DNA of 64,000 bases from Epiperipatus broadwayi (GCA_028023455.1 JAQFVV010012530.1:3122909-3186908), one strand, 5' to 3'. Numbered from the stretch's first letter, positions 32,311 through 45,574 are shown. Numbers and translations are program-made. Notes: generated by a model from the letters alone, not told the origin.

Positions 32311-32571
32311 GACTAGTTATTGATGATTATTACGATGTAACAGCTAGGTGTTAGTGCTGAGGGGATTGAAAAAGACGCACAGCTTCAATCCCTTCAGTTC
32401 TGCTAAGAAAGGAAGAAAAATGAGCCATCGTTTCTACATTGAGGACCAACTACACTAAAAAAATCTCTGGATGGATAAATAAATCGGCCAACAGGATACC
32501 AATCTTCGGATGACGTGGGAATTCACGTTCAAACAGCAAGGAATATATGAAGATGAACTATTTAAATAACC
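32308..32571 (+). other. Candidate first exon of an unidentified gene
   Basis: It starts at the predicted TCAGT initiator and ends at a GTAAGAAC donor (gt at 32572). The sequence is CpG-rich for this window. It contains a 12-codon upstream reading frame (ATG near 32420), and a later ATG near 32549 that stays open to the donor (MKMNYLNN). The exon is either wholly 5' UTR or carries a very short coding start. I cannot identify the downstream exons, so the product is unknown. Confidence 0.4.
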
Positions 32572-33836
32572 GTAAGAACTTTAAAATTTATGAACAGTAA
32601 ATTAAAACTTTCCAGATTTAAATAATTGCAATATTATTCTATCTGACCGATACTATTTATTTATTAGTTATAATTTTATTTAATGTATTTATTTTGTAAA
32701 ATCATTTCCATTTATTTATTTTTTGTTCTTTTAAGTTTTATTATGATTTTTGTTTTCCGTTAAATTAATTATAAAAATGTTAAACTTAAGTCGGGCGTGA
32801 ATGGCTGTATAGATTCGTAAAGTTATATTAGAGGAGGGTAATCTTAGGTTATTTATGTCATTGTTAGATTGGGTCAATGGATTGGATATATTGATGTAGT
32901 TAGTAGATGTAATCGGAGATTCGCTATGGGCAGAATCGTTTATATATACGCCGCACTCACCCGTTTGCCTATGGAAGGAATTATAAGACGGAGAACGCAG
33001 TTCCTTTCTATGGAGTTTTTTTTTTATTGTTCTTCTCATTAGATAGATGTAATATTCCTATCTGATTGAGAGTCAATGTCTTTTCTTAATTCTTTTGGTG
33101 CTGCCGTATTTCGTATTACATTGAATACATCGATGTATCAGATGGATTGATGCCAGTTTGACTGCGAATTTTAGCCAAAGGTTAAATAGGGATAGAATAT
33201 TTTAATTTCAATGCAAATCTATGTAGTATTCATACTCGACCCTAAATAAAAATGCATTAAATTTAAGTTGTTTATAGACGCTTGCATGGATTGTTTATCG
33301 GTTAACTATGTTTTGCATTTTCATATTTGATCAAAATATATAGACATTCGATAAATAATGATACCTTACGGTGAGTATCTAAAATGTATTTATTCGGATG
33401 TCTTTTAAGTTATTGGTGACAATGCAAGTATCTTATGGTGAATACTATTGGGTTACATATAAATTTCCCTCCGCAATTGTCAGTAATCAATAATTTTATA
33501 TTTTGATCGCTTATGTTTACTTTGGAATGTTTTTAACCGTGTAATCTATGTAACCGATCTATAGCAACTTATTATAACAAACTTTTATAATCCCATCTGT
33601 GCGAACTTAATTAAAATGTAAAATTAGAATATAATAGTAATTAAAGGTAAATTAAAATCAAAATCAAAGTTAAAAATAATGTTAAATGTTAAAATGTAAA
33701 CTAATACTAAAATAATTTTAAATCTTATATATATGTGCATAAATAAATGTATGTTAATTACTGGCAGTGGCTTATTTTATTTATTTTTTAATGTTGAAAT
33801 CTAATTAGATAAGATCTTATATTATTTAAGCTCTGC

Positions 33837-33885
33837 TATTCCACTGAGCTAGTGACATGGGCTAACGACCGGATGCAAAATTTAA
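33837..33885 (-). mobile_element. tRNA-like fragment (A-box region)
   Basis: The minus strand reads CTAGCTCAGTGGAATAGCAG, which resembles the D-arm/A-box of a tRNA. No B-box follows at the expected distance, so it is a fragment or chance match. Confidence 0.3.
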
Positions 33886-33889
33886 AAGG

Positions 33890-35425
33890 AAAAAAAAAAA
33901 AAAATTTTTTTTTTTTTGACTTACGTATCTGCCTACTTTATAAATTTTTCTAGGTTCAAATGCCTAGATGGCGCCCCGTAGTGCAGATTACGTGAAGTCG
34001 CATTTTCCGGATCGTTACAACATAAACAATTTTGTGTTTTATTAATTTCTAAGAAATTAATATTGTTAAATTAGGACTGAATTATATTTTGGAAATTTAA
34101 TCATAACCAAAGCAAATCTTATTGTTATGAAATTTTTTTTATACATTTTCAATTTGGATAAAGTTTGTGGTAGAATAATTTTTTTACCTTAATTATGATT
34201 AAATATAATAATACAATAAAAATATTAAATGTAAGAAATTTATTTAAAAAAGCTTTTCTTTCTATGAATATATAGTTTTCTTTTTTCTCACCATATTGGG
34301 TTAAATTTTTCTAAAAATATGACATAATTACTATTATAAAATATATTTTATATTTATTTTTAAAAATATTTTTCAAAATAACCTTGAAATGAAAAAAAAT
34401 TCTTTTAGAAAAAAAGGAAAACTAGCTTTTTTAAAAAACTAATGTAAAAAAGTCCACCACAGTGTACAAATTAAGTCCTGCTCTTTAGAGATTTTTTAGC
34501 CTATTGATAACTCCTACTATCTAGGAATAAAAACTAGAATTATATTGAATTATTAACATGTCATTTGAACCATTCAATGTAAAATTATAAAACAAACATT
34601 GGTATATAAATTGTTCAAATACCATTCAGTGAACACAATATTAGGAATATTGGTGCAATTGAGGTAATCTGATAGTTTCTAAAAAGTTTAATATAAATTT
34701 AGATATATTTGAAAGCATATAACAAACAGCTTTGATATATGTAAAACTATCACACCATCTTTTTTAATCTAATATATTTTAACTATTAGAGATGAAAAAC
34801 AATTCATAATTAAGCCTAAAATAAAATACTATAAAATATTACGGAGAGGGAGATTGGAAACAAAGACTGTATGATTAACATTCAAAGTTTCTAATTGGTA
34901 ATATTATTAAATTTAAATGAGATAGAAAGAATGGAAGATAGAAAAATAATAGATTACTTTATCACTATACTTGCAAGTGATTATGGCCACTTAAATTTTA
35001 ATAAAAAAAAACAACACAAAGCAAGAGTAATAATAATATATTAAAATGAGTTTTGCCATTATTATATAAATAAACTTGTGCATCCCAAATTAATAAAGTA
35101 AAATTTTGTATATATATGAATAGAGATTTCAAGAGATTTTAGGGAATTAGAACTTTGTTTTCTGATTAGATGTACGTTCTTGGTATACTATGTACCATCT
35201 ACAAATAGATGGTCCAAATATATTGACATTTGAGAATATTTAAGAGCTAAAAAAAGAGTAAATTGAAAAATCTTTTAAATTAACATAGTTCTAATTTTTT
35301 TTTAGTTTGTGTAATTTTTTTTTTAAACATACAATGAGAGTTGATTTTTTTGGTTCAAATTATTTATCCATAGTTTAATAAAAGTTGAAATTGGAAAAAA
35401 TAAAACAAAGGCATGCAGATTACTA
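33890..35425. other. AT-rich intergenic DNA, one GC-richer patch
   Basis: 33950-34015 (CTAGGTTCAAATGCCTAGATGG..) is GC-richer and preceded by a possible TTTTTCTAG acceptor, but I could not build an exon from it. The rest is A/T-rich. Confidence 0.3.
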
Positions 35426-35429
35426 ATCC

Positions 35430-36610
35430 AGATAAACAAAAAGAATTCCAAAAGTACAGAGATTACAATCAAAAAAATCTTTAGGATATTGATTAAATAT
35501 GGCAGAAATGATTTACTAAAACAAAGAACTTTGTTACAGAAAGTTAAAAAATAAATGTATAAGATTATAAACCTAAGCATCATGATAATAATAACATGTG
35601 CAGAAGTTTCAAAACTGGATTGAGGTATAAAAAAAGAAGACAACTTCAATCTGGGTCTTTCTTTTATTTTCTGGTTATGTGTTCTTAGAGTGGAAGTTTC
35701 CATGAGAGTGACCTGTTGCAGTGAAATGCATCTGCACAGAAACACTACTCACTTTCCGAACAAAGCCATCACACAAGAATGGAAACGAAGCCTTGTGAAC
35801 AGTCTTTTGCAACAAAGAGACCATCACAACTGAGCTTCTTGCTCCAGCTATGGAATGGACCAGATTATGGCAAGAGAGATCAATTAAATGTCAAGGAACA
35901 TGGGATCCAAAGGAAGGCATGTATATTATAAAAACTGATACAAGCTTACCAATAAGTTAAGGTTATTTACTCCCAATTTGTGACTTTAATTATTGGCCAA
36001 TTAACGTTAACCATGAATGATCATACTGATAGTGACTACTATTCAGTGTTTAAAAGAACTAGCTAAAAGAATTTAAATGGAACAAGAACTTTTCATCTGA
36101 TTAATAATATTTGGATTAGTGTATGTTTTTCTTTTCTAATTTTTTTCTTTGTTAATTCTTGCATAAGTATTTTAAATAGATTTTTTAGTATTAATTTAGC
36201 ACTCTCTTTGTATGTTCTTAATTTGAATATTAGATGTCGTGAATATTCATTAATTAATATTTAATTAAAAAAATTACCGTTGCCAATCTATTTAATAATT
36301 ATTGACTAAGCTCCGGGAATAATATTTTCTAAAAAAATAAATAAAGTTACAGGAAATCATAACCCCAAACTTTTAGTTACTTGCATCAAAATTATGGGAT
36401 ATGGAAAAGTTAGAAGTCTATTGACTATGATGCCCTCTTATAAATTAAAACTAACTTCGTCAGCAATTCTGGTCACAATAATTAGTAGGCCAGTTAATCA
36501 GGAAATATAGCTATGTTTTTTAGAAATATGAACAAGATATTTTCTTATCCATAGCTTGATTAACTTTCACTTCATAGTGTGTAAAAAAAGGCCTACCAGA
36601 ATCCACCAAA
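35430..36610. repeat. ~1.2-kb dispersed repeat, copy 2
   Basis: Colinear with 20300-21480 (shared GTAGGCCAGTTAATCAGGAA, TGCAGAAGTTTCAAAACTG and others). The 3' end is again the foldback GTAGGCCAGTTAATC..GATTAACTTTCACTTCA..AGGCCTAC. The 140-codon minus-strand open frame 35323-35745 inside it is hydrophobic and is not kept in the other copy. Confidence 0.55.
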
Positions 36611-36619
36611 ATGTGAAAA

Positions 36620-37855
36620 CATTACAACTATAATTATGACAATAAAAATAATACCCATTTAAAGCAATCACTTTTTATATATTCAAACTGTAATTCATAT
36701 ATAATTACTTCTCTATATTTTTCTAATGCATATTTAACAACTTTTAAGTTAATATAAATCTACAATATTGCATGAGTCATAATAAAACTATCATACCAAT
36801 CCTCTCTCAGTATAAATATATTCATGGAACAACTAAGCTCAAAAATGTTACTGCAATAATTTTCAAACCAGATCCTAAAAAAAAAAATCATTTAAATGAT
36901 CTTGGAAAATAATGCCATTTCAAAGAGGCATTATTTACAAGTTAATTTAAATGAAATTTTTGGGTTTATATTATCATCTTTACAAAAATGACAAGTTATT
37001 TACAGGCTTGTTAAATTGTTAGACTCTTTCAGTATTTATGCATTTCAAATGAAACCAATCTTATCAAGTGGGATAGAGAATTAAATATCTGTTCAATGTG
37101 ATATAACTATCAATCAAATATTATTAAAATATTTTGATTTTAAATATGAAACAGTTTACACATGAGCTAATGTATTTGTGCTGCTGTGACATTGAACACA
37201 CATATCATGGAATCCAGAAACATTTTTTAAAATTTACAACCCACATGGTTCAGCAATGACTTGGTTAGTGATTTCAACTTGAAGTGGTTTTTATTTATTA
37301 TATATATTTGATTTAGTCAATATAATATTTGACTGTCCATATGGATCTATAAATGAAAAGAGAAAGTTTTAGAAGGAGTTTAGTAAATGTCATAACAATA
37401 GATGAAAACAATATAAATATATTGGTTTCAGTGCGAGTTATTTCACTATTTAAAATCAAACAATATACTTTTAAATATTTAAACATGATTTGATCTGACA
37501 ATTCTATCATATTGATCAGATTCTTAAACTTTTGATCGCAAAATAAAGGTGGATTTACGTGACATACAAAATAATGGGAGAGTAATTATTACATATTATG
37601 AATATATAAATATATATAGCAGTCATTCAAAAAATAATAAGGCTTTTCCAACTCCAAGGAAAGAAAAAAGAAAGAGTAAGAAAACTGCTTTTCAAATGAG
37701 GTTTGAAATAACTATATAAACCAATTTGTCAACAATAAATAAGTCCACATGTTAACATGCTGGCCAATATTTCTGTTTATTTGATATTTTACAATGTTGT
37801 CTTTTATTTTCCTCAGCAGAAAACTTTTCTGTCTGAAGTACTTTAACACAATGCC
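36620..37855. other. AT-rich intergenic DNA, nothing recognised
   Basis: No coding, RNA or repeat structure could be supported. Confidence 0.4.
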
Positions 37856-37859
37856 TAAT

Positions 37860-38480
37860 TATAGTTCTCCAATGTAATCTATTCTCTGACATTTATTCTC
37901 AATGGAAACAATTGACATTATACTTCTTTAAAATGCTTTTGATATAATCCTTATAATATAAATGGAACCTACCTTACCATAAAATCTTGTTTAAGTTCAT
38001 TATAAAATAGTCTCTTAGGAAGTTTTGCATTGTTTCATTCATTTTAAAAGTCCAATCCAAAAAAAGACATGATTTTACAATAGTGGACTTGATTGTATCA
38101 CATCCAGCAATGTGAAAACCATATGGATTGGTTTTATGATTTTGGTGTTATATATTTAAAGAAAACACTTCTAGTGCTCCTATATTGCTCTGAAAAAGTG
38201 TTCAAGTCATACCATTTAATAAATTAGCTAATAACATCTCTCTATATATCTTATTTGGTTGCAGTAGTTATCCCGTTTCCCCCACTACACATAGTTAAAT
38301 ACTCTATATTTTTTAATTGGTTAAAAACAGCAGAAAATTAGAGTATATGTTGATCTCAATACTTAAATCCACATTTCTACTTATAAAACTATTAAGATAT
38401 TTAAATTGGTTTACATTCACAAATTGTTAACATTCAAGCTAAAATTTCCTGTAGATTTTTACCTCAGTCATTGGTTGATA
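37860..38480. repeat. Dispersed repeat, copy 1 of a pair with 41720-42480
   Basis: Shared blocks are GAAA(C/G)CAAT(T/C)..ATTTTA-like, TGCTTT..ATATAATC, GTT(T/A)AAGTTCAT(T/C)ATGAAAT-like, GATTGGTTTTAT and AACAC..TTCC. Strongly diverged. The second copy encloses an RTE fragment. Confidence 0.4.
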
Positions 38481-38489
38481 AAAATCATG

Positions 38490-40295
38490 CTTTTTTTTTG
38501 CATATTAATTACTAAATTAAAGTCTATATGCTGCATTCAAAAAAATATATATTTTTAGATAATCTTGTAAACTGGAAAAAATTGCATTGTAAATCAGCAC
38601 TTGCTCTCAATAACAATCAAATTAGAAGTTCTAAAATCAAATCTATCATGCAGCTTGATACTGTTTCATTAAGCTGCCTGATCCAACTGATAATCGTCTA
38701 CAAAAATTAAAAATAATGTTACAGCAAATACACGTTGTTACTTCCATATTAAATTCCTCAGATTTTCTATCTTAATAACACCACTTCTCATTCCATCATG
38801 TAGAAAATGTATATTATGAATAAATTTTGCACAGCAACCAACGAATTTCCAACAATGCCAAACAAATCATATAACTCCCCCTCATAACTCCTAGCTTCTG
38901 CAATATGAGAATATGTTAATGAAAAACTGAAGAGTCAAAATTTACAATTAATGAACTGTATTCAGATCTACATAAATTGCCCAAACAGATAGTCATGGGT
39001 TCAAAACATTAGGCTGATTTGCATTTGAAGTTTTTTCTTGATGAGTCAAACGAAGTTAAAGATGAATGCTAGATGCCCAATTGCAATTTTTGAACTTTGA
39101 ATCCTTAGTGTCTAATGTGATTTAAATGTATCTGGCAAAAACTGATTACTAGTAGATAGAATTAGAGAGAAAAACTGTCCTTGTCTTATTACATATATTA
39201 TAAAAAGTTTTTTCAAAATATAAATTGTACTTAACAAAAATATTTTAGCAATCTATTATACGCATTAATAATAAGCAGCTAATACATAGATTTGAATATT
39301 GGCCACTCTAGCCCAAATTTTTTGATTTTCTACTGAAAATGAACAAGTGATCATTATCAACATTATATTCCATGAGATATAAGAGAAACATACTCAATAT
39401 TGACACTATATGTGAGTTGTCCACAGATCAGAAGAGAACCAAAAGCATATATTCTTTGAGTATAGTAGCCTACAATACATTCGATCTTATATTACAAAAA
39501 TTTCTCAGAAAAAAAATACCACTATAAGTACAACTATAGAGACTTTTCCAAATGTCTGCTTCACAGAAATAAAAAATATAACATTTATACTATATGCATT
39601 ATGGTGGACAAGGTGCACTTTTGCAATAGTAATGCCAGAAATTTTAATACTTATAAAAACAAATTAGAGATAATAAAACAAAAAGATAAAAAAAAAAATC
39701 ACCAATCAGATATTTTCGCAATCACTTGATCACTTGTCCATCAGTACCTTAACCTCTAGAAAGATGTATTTTCTCGTTTCATATTTTATTGTAAATGTTT
39801 TTAATAATATTATAATTCACTGAATTCTATTGAAAATATTTATTGTACTATTTTTGGATTAGTTTTGTATTAATTTTTTTTTCTTTTAAACTGAAATATC
39901 TGTATGCATATATATTTTCCGTTTAAAGAGAAATATGTGTAGATATATATTTCCTTGAATAAAGTTTCTAAAACTAAAAAAGATTATTTTTAACAGTTTC
40001 ATTTATGACAACGCGTGTGTCTACAAATGAATACGTTTGTCTTTTTAATTAATTCTTGCCGAATAGAGGTTTCGCAGTAAGGTTATAGGTCAACGTTTTA
40101 CAACGTCGACCAAATGTGTGTTGATAATAATTTTTGGAAATAAAAGCATACAACCTTAGTTGTTCTTTTTACAATATGAGGCATTTACTAACCAAGCACC
40201 TATGAGTTTAAATTATTGTAGTCCCAAAATCAATATTGATGAATTTAAAGCTAAAAGAGAATGTAAACATTTTCTAAAGTGAAATAAATAAAATC
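38490..40295. other. AT-rich intergenic DNA becoming CpG-richer at the right
   Basis: Nothing recognisable up to about 39980. From there CpGs reappear (ACGCGTGTG, CAACGTCGACC), leading into the candidate exon below. Confidence 0.35.
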
Positions 40296-40462
40296 CGGAA
40301 TATAATAGATAATAAAAGATAACCCGAGAACCTTTAAGCTTGTAACCGGAGACAGACTTATCGTTTTTAGACTTTCGCTGTCAGAAAAGAGTGAAAAAAA
40401 GAGACAATCTCAAAATTTTCCTTTTTTTTTTTGTAATTTATATTTTATAATTGCTTATAAAA

Positions 40463-40521
40463 ATGATCTTTATGCTTTTTAGTTTAATATCATTAATTAA
40501 AGTTAGCTGTCATGTTCAAAG
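40463..40521 (+). CDS. Candidate signal-peptide exon of an unidentified gene
   Basis: An ATG at 40463 opens MIFMLFSLISLIKVSCHVQ followed by a GTAATC donor (gt at 40522), leaving two bases of the next codon. The hydrophobic core followed by small/polar residues looks like a secretory signal. First exons of secreted or type I membrane proteins often split here. Upstream, a CpG-retaining 5' leader has a possible TTTTTAG acceptor (before 40369), so it could be exon 2 of the transcript that starts near 32308. That link is inference. No later exon was found. Confidence 0.35.
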
Positions 40522-41087
40522 GTAATCTTTTTTTATTTTAAATTCTAAAAATGTTCTTTTTTTGTTGTTTTTACTTTATAAGCTACACATTTATGGGTAT
40601 TATATCTAAATCATAGTTTTCTATTTTTTTTGTTTTTCTAATTAGAAGTGTTTATTTTCTAATGTGTCTTTATTGTGAATTATTATCAGGACAATTTTTT
40701 TTTGTTAAAGATAAAAGTAAATTAATTTTAAGTTCATAACTAGACCAATACTTTTTTTATGGACCCCTAACAGGCATACTAAATGTCGTGCAGGCGTAAA
40801 CACTCATACGTTAACATGTATATATTAATACAATCGCGTTGTATCCTAACATATACTGTGTATATACATATTCAGACATAGAAGCTAATTGGGTAAATAA
40901 TATGGTGTTATGATACATACACTTTTTAATATGGTTTATTCACCGTATAATAATGACTTTCTAAATCAGGTAAGAATATTTATAATTTAATAAATATAAC
41001 AATAGAACAATAATAAAAAAATATAACTTAAAATGTAAATGAAGGCAAATTTTAAACGCAGCATAATTAGATTTTTTTTTTTTTTTT

Positions 41088-41235
41088 TTAAAAAATACAC
41101 ACGTATAGATTAATATATATTTTATTTGAGTTAAAACATAATAGTTTAAACATTACTAAATTGAAATTTATTATTGTAATTGGGTAAAAAATTAATGCAT
41201 CCCCTCTCTCTCTCTCAAAAAAAAAAGGGGGGGGG
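41088..41235. repeat. Simple-sequence patches: poly-T, CT and poly-A/G
   Basis: A 20-nt-class T run near 41071-41091, CTCTCTCTCTC near 41205, then A(9)G(9). Low complexity only. Confidence 0.6.
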
Positions 41236-41275
41236 GCAGAACAAATTATTTTATTATAATTTTACTTGATGTCTT

Positions 41276-41358
41276 ATTGGCTTGGCGCAGTTAAAGCGTG
41301 GGAGTCTCTAGAACCGAAAGTCTATCGATTGTGGTTCAGGTGTTCGAACTCTTATAAT
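41276..41358 (+). mobile_element. tRNA-like SINE head
   Basis: TTGGCGCAGTTAAAGCGTGG resembles an A-box/D-arm and GGTGTTCGAACTC a B-box about 50 bp later, as in tRNA-derived SINEs. The arms do not close into a proper cloverleaf. An open frame runs across it but starts in repeat-like sequence. Confidence 0.4.
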
Positions 41359-41719
41359 GAATTCGGAGTAATAACTATTCCGTTTATTTTATTGATACGA
41401 ATTACTTCAAGATCCAAAAACGTGGTTTTAAAAAAACATTCAGAAAGAGCAATGAATCAATTATTAAGTATCCAAGTAACAGGTGATTCTTCTGTTTCTT
41501 TACTCTTATTATCATCGTTAGTAATTATCTGTAAACGAGTAGAGCTAATTTAATTCCAGAAAAAGAGCAAGACAAAAAAATAATAATAGTAAAGATGATA
41601 TTTTCAATGATTATAAGAACTACAAATAGTTCATATATATCACGTGTGTGATCTTCTAATCCGTTTGTCCAACATCTCTTAATCTTTTCTAAAAAATCAA
41701 TGCTGAGTGTAATTTTGTA

Positions 41720-42480
41720 GTTTTTTATTTATTTTATTCTATTCTCAATCTTATCTTTATAATGAAAGCAATCAATTTTAGATCTATTTAGAGTGGCTTT
41801 AATATAATCGTTACAACTTCACCAGGCTCTATCTCATCTCTGAATACCATGGTTAAGTTCATCATGAAATATTTTTTTCTCTATTACTAATTAATCAGTT
41901 CACATGACTCATTGAAGATATATCTTCATAAATGTAAATTTAATAACTACATATTTTACAAAATGAAAAAATTGGCGATTGGTTTTATAATTTTACCATC
42001 TATATTTTCACCATATTAGCAATGAACTCTAAAATAATTTTTTTCCAATACCATTATGTTAAATAATAGAGATTTGCATAATTCGTTTCCATACAGTAAA
42101 TTAAGCAGAGTAATTTGAGAAATGAGACATGCAATTCACGAAGACGGAAAAAGCTCCAGGAAATTATGGATGGTAATTAATTTTAAAAGGAGCGGATAAA
42201 AAAGTAGAAAAACTATTCGCAAAGTTATGTATCAAATGTCTACGTAATAGAGATGTGTCAGATAATTGGAAGAATGCAGTAGTAAGTTATATAACTATGA
42301 TGAAATGTAAACTGAATTTTCAAAATATTAAAGAAGCATCATAAAATAAACAATTTCTAGTGCCCTTATGATAAAGAATAAGAGATGCTCATAATTCATT
42401 TCCTTACTGTAAATTTTGAAAAATAAGAATTTTATATTTGAAATAAGGTAATATTACTAATATGAAATATAAACCTTAAA
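41720..42480. repeat. Dispersed repeat, copy 2, containing an RTE fragment
   Basis: Diverged relative of 37860-38480, interrupted at 42122-42290 by a sense RTE piece. It resumes afterwards with TAGTGCCCTTATGATAAAG. Confidence 0.4.
42122..42290 (+). mobile_element. RTE LINE fragment from the RT domain
   Basis: GAGACATGCAATTCACGAAG, AAAGCTCCAGGAAATTATGG and GATAATTGGAAGAATGCAGT match the full RTE at 51706-51872, the stretch encoding KAPGNDG to DWKNAV. The frame is lost. This internal piece lacks the LINE 3' end, unlike most other fragments. Confidence 0.65.
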
Positions 42481-42489
42481 TTGCTAAAA

Positions 42490-43850
42490 TAGCAGTAGAC
42501 ATAGAGGTCTGATTGCACTGCATTATCCAAACCTATCATTCTATTTGAAAATCTATCAAGATATTTAAATGTATTATCTATCTCAAGTGGATAAATATTC
42601 AAAATTGCTGAAGAATTTTGTTTTCATCACTAGAAAATAAAAAACTCATTTTTTGAACCAAAATCTTTATAGATTACATTGAAAAAAAAATCAGTAAAAT
42701 AGAAATTAAGTGTTAGATTTTAATCATTTTAAATAATAAAAAAAGTCAATTGATCACATTTTGATACTGACATTATATAGCTGGGATGTCATAAAAATGA
42801 AAAATATAAAAAAAAGAGTTATACATTAACATCCATTAATTGAAATCTGTATATTTTTTGGTTCTAGCAGTTTCTAATCCTAAATATGGACTTGCCTCAT
42901 TATATTAACAATATAGTAGTCAACCAGTATACGGCCATTTAGCTTGCCAGTTGTTGTCTGACTCCTATCAAACTGGAATGACTATTTATAGCCAGAACCT
43001 TTTGCATAATGGAAACAATAGAATTCTGTGATCATCATTGCCTATTGGTTCATTTTTGTTATTGGATGTATGTTATGGTCAATGGCAATGAATACTCAAT
43101 TACGTCAAGATAAAATGTAATCTGGACTAGTCTATTATTTAAGTGAAGGTGAGATATGACAGGCATCTGTCATGTAGATATGTAATATAAATAAACAATG
43201 GCAGACATCCCTCATTAATTTCAAACAGTCTAAAAACCTTTTATGATTAACCAATCAAAAAGTTTGTCCAAATCAATAATAACAATATATAAATCATACA
43301 TTTCTTATAATACTCATTATCACCAGGTGTTTATAAAAAGTTTAAGTGTAAGAAGTTGGATAGATTTAAGGACTTTATGCTATCTGATATTCAATCACTG
43401 TATTAAATTATGCAAACCCTTTTCACGTTTGCTTAGATCCAAAAACTATTAGTATAGTTCTTCTTGTTTTTTTAAACTTACATTGAATTTCTGGTAACTT
43501 AGTCATGTACGCCTGAAAACATTCAACACACAGGATATGCATGACTTCTAACTTCTCAATTATAAATAACAAAAATCAGCAGTGTAAATGCTTGTAAGGA
43601 GTCAAAGAAGTAAATAATTAAGTAAATAAAAAACAAAAGATGAAAATATAAAATGAAAAGAATATATATATATGATATTTAAATACAATTATGGTATATA
43701 TATACTTAAGCTAGAAATATGAATACATCAAGGAAACAGTTATTTATTGTTTAGGGATGGGGTATATGTGATAAAATAAAAACATAATCACTATTAAAAT
43801 GTTATATGCAAAACAAAAAGATTATTCTTATATCTTCCTCTTTACTTTTT
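42490..43850. other. AT-rich intergenic DNA, nothing firm
   Basis: A family 1-type tail (ATATTTAAATACAATTATGG, minus orientation) is seen at about 43676-43720. Otherwise nothing recognised. Confidence 0.35.
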
Positions 43851-43859
43851 TTTTTTGTA

Positions 43860-44205
43860 TTTTCCTTCATATAGTTATATATATATTACTTTTTATAAAT
43901 TTCCTCATATACACTTTAATGCAATTTTTATAGAGTTCCTCCTTTATTTTTCTAATGGTTTTGACTGTCCTGCAGTCTTTGTCAGAGCTATAACATTTAA
44001 ACATATAATTATGTAACCATTATTTTATAATAATAATAATGTAAAATATGTATTTTTATAGGTATATAAAATAATGATTATAGTTTAAATGCTTTAATGA
44101 AGACTATAGGACAGTCAAAAACTGTTAGAAAAATAAAGGAGGAATTATATAAAAATTGCACTAAAATGTATATGAGGAGATTTATAAAAGGTATTATATA
44201 CAAAA
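43860..44205. repeat. Foldback element with ~120-bp arms
   Basis: Left arm TATAAATTTCCTCATATACA ..CTCCTTTATTTTTCTAA..GACTGTCCT and right arm AGGACAGTC..TTAGAAAAATAAAGGAG..TGTATATGAGGAGATTTATA are inverted copies. Confidence 0.7.
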
Positions 44206-44424
44206 AAAAAAGTCTGACAAAAAGAATGATGTAGTAGATTGTTGATAGTAGAACAGAAGGAGTTAAAAAGAATTTGATAAAATTTGGCTCAATAAGATTT
44301 AAATATATGAAATGTTAATAATAAAAAAATAATATATATAAAACATTTTATAAATAGTAGAAATAATTTTTTTTTATAATGAACACTTTTACTTACTCTT
44401 ACTGAGGACTAAAAAGCAAAAAAA

Positions 44425-44665
44425 AAAATGCTGCTTCTTCAACCACAATTGAAGTTTTTATATTTAATTTAAAGTAAAAGAATGGGGGGGGGGAGGGCAG
44501 AAATTAATTTAGTCAATCCCTATTTAAAATAACTATCTTCAACCACAATTGGGATTTTTATATTTAACTTGAAATAAATGTGAGTATGTGTGTAAGGGGT
44601 AAAAATTAATTAAATCAATCCCATGTTATAAAAAGTAGAGATTGACTTAATTACCCCCTCCCCCT
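44425..44665. repeat. Tandem plus inverted AT-rich repeat
   Basis: TCTTCAACCACAATTG..TTTTTATATTTAA is present twice (about 44436 and 44535). Its downstream part, AATTAA..TCAATCCC, recurs inverted at 44637-44665 (GATTGACTTAATTACCCCCT). Confidence 0.5.
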
Positions 44666-45305
44666 ATTTTTAGTTTCCAGTAACACTAAATAAAAGCATT
44701 TATTACATATATATATCTGTATTATTTTCAAATTTTTAGCATACCATATTTTTGCTGAATATATGAAAATAAAAGCATGCATATTAAATAAAGATCATTT
44801 AAAATATAGTTTTATGAAAGCATTAAAAAAAAAAACTACAATAAAAAAAAAAACCGTCAATTTTTACAATCAAAGATTTGTTTTGATTTAAATTTTAAAG
44901 CTCTCTAAAATACTTTTTAGTGTAAATCTTTTTAAAAATATTATTATAACTCCCACTCAAATGCATTACTGAAAACGTATTGAATTGCTAAATATGCTAA
45001 CAATGTATTCGAAATTTAATATCAACATAATTGAAATTTTATCCACCACCCCCTCTGGAGTTAAGAAACTGGGAACCTATCTATGATATTTTGTTTTATA
45101 TTGTATTATCAGTGATTTATAGCAAATGTACAATATCAAATATAAATATATTAAACTTTGATTTTAAAATTTTACCCAAATATAATAACCTATAATAAAA
45201 AAAACAACAGAGATTCCAACTTAAATAAAAGTGTTTTAAAACAGTTTTATTTGACTTGATGGATAATGCACTATAAACCAAAAATATTTTTTTCTTTAAA
45301 CACAT

Positions 45306-45462
45306 TTTTGGTTGTTATATGTAACTGGAAATAAAAGAATAGGATCTTCATAAATCATTAATTTTAAAAGTTTGAGATATTCATAAATTAAAGTGTGTGA
45401 ATTAAGTAATTTATGGATATTCCACATTTTTATTTCAAGTTACATATAGCAACCAAAATTGT
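45306..45462. mobile_element. MITE-like foldback element
   Basis: Ends TTTTTGGTTGTTATATGTAA and TTACATATAGCAACCAAAA are inverted repeats. The arms extend inward through CATAAAT..TAATTT blocks. Confidence 0.62.
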
Positions 45463-45574
45463 AGTTAATTTTTTTCTGTTTTTAGTGCATTGTTCATCAG
45501 AGTTAAAAATATCATTTTTTAAAAAAATATATATATATAATAAAAATAATGAGAATTAACTATTATATATAATC

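Noticed and set aside
35323-35745. 140-codon minus frame
   Set aside because: Lies largely in a dispersed repeat, and the matching copy near 20.4-20.7 kb does not keep the same frame or residues.
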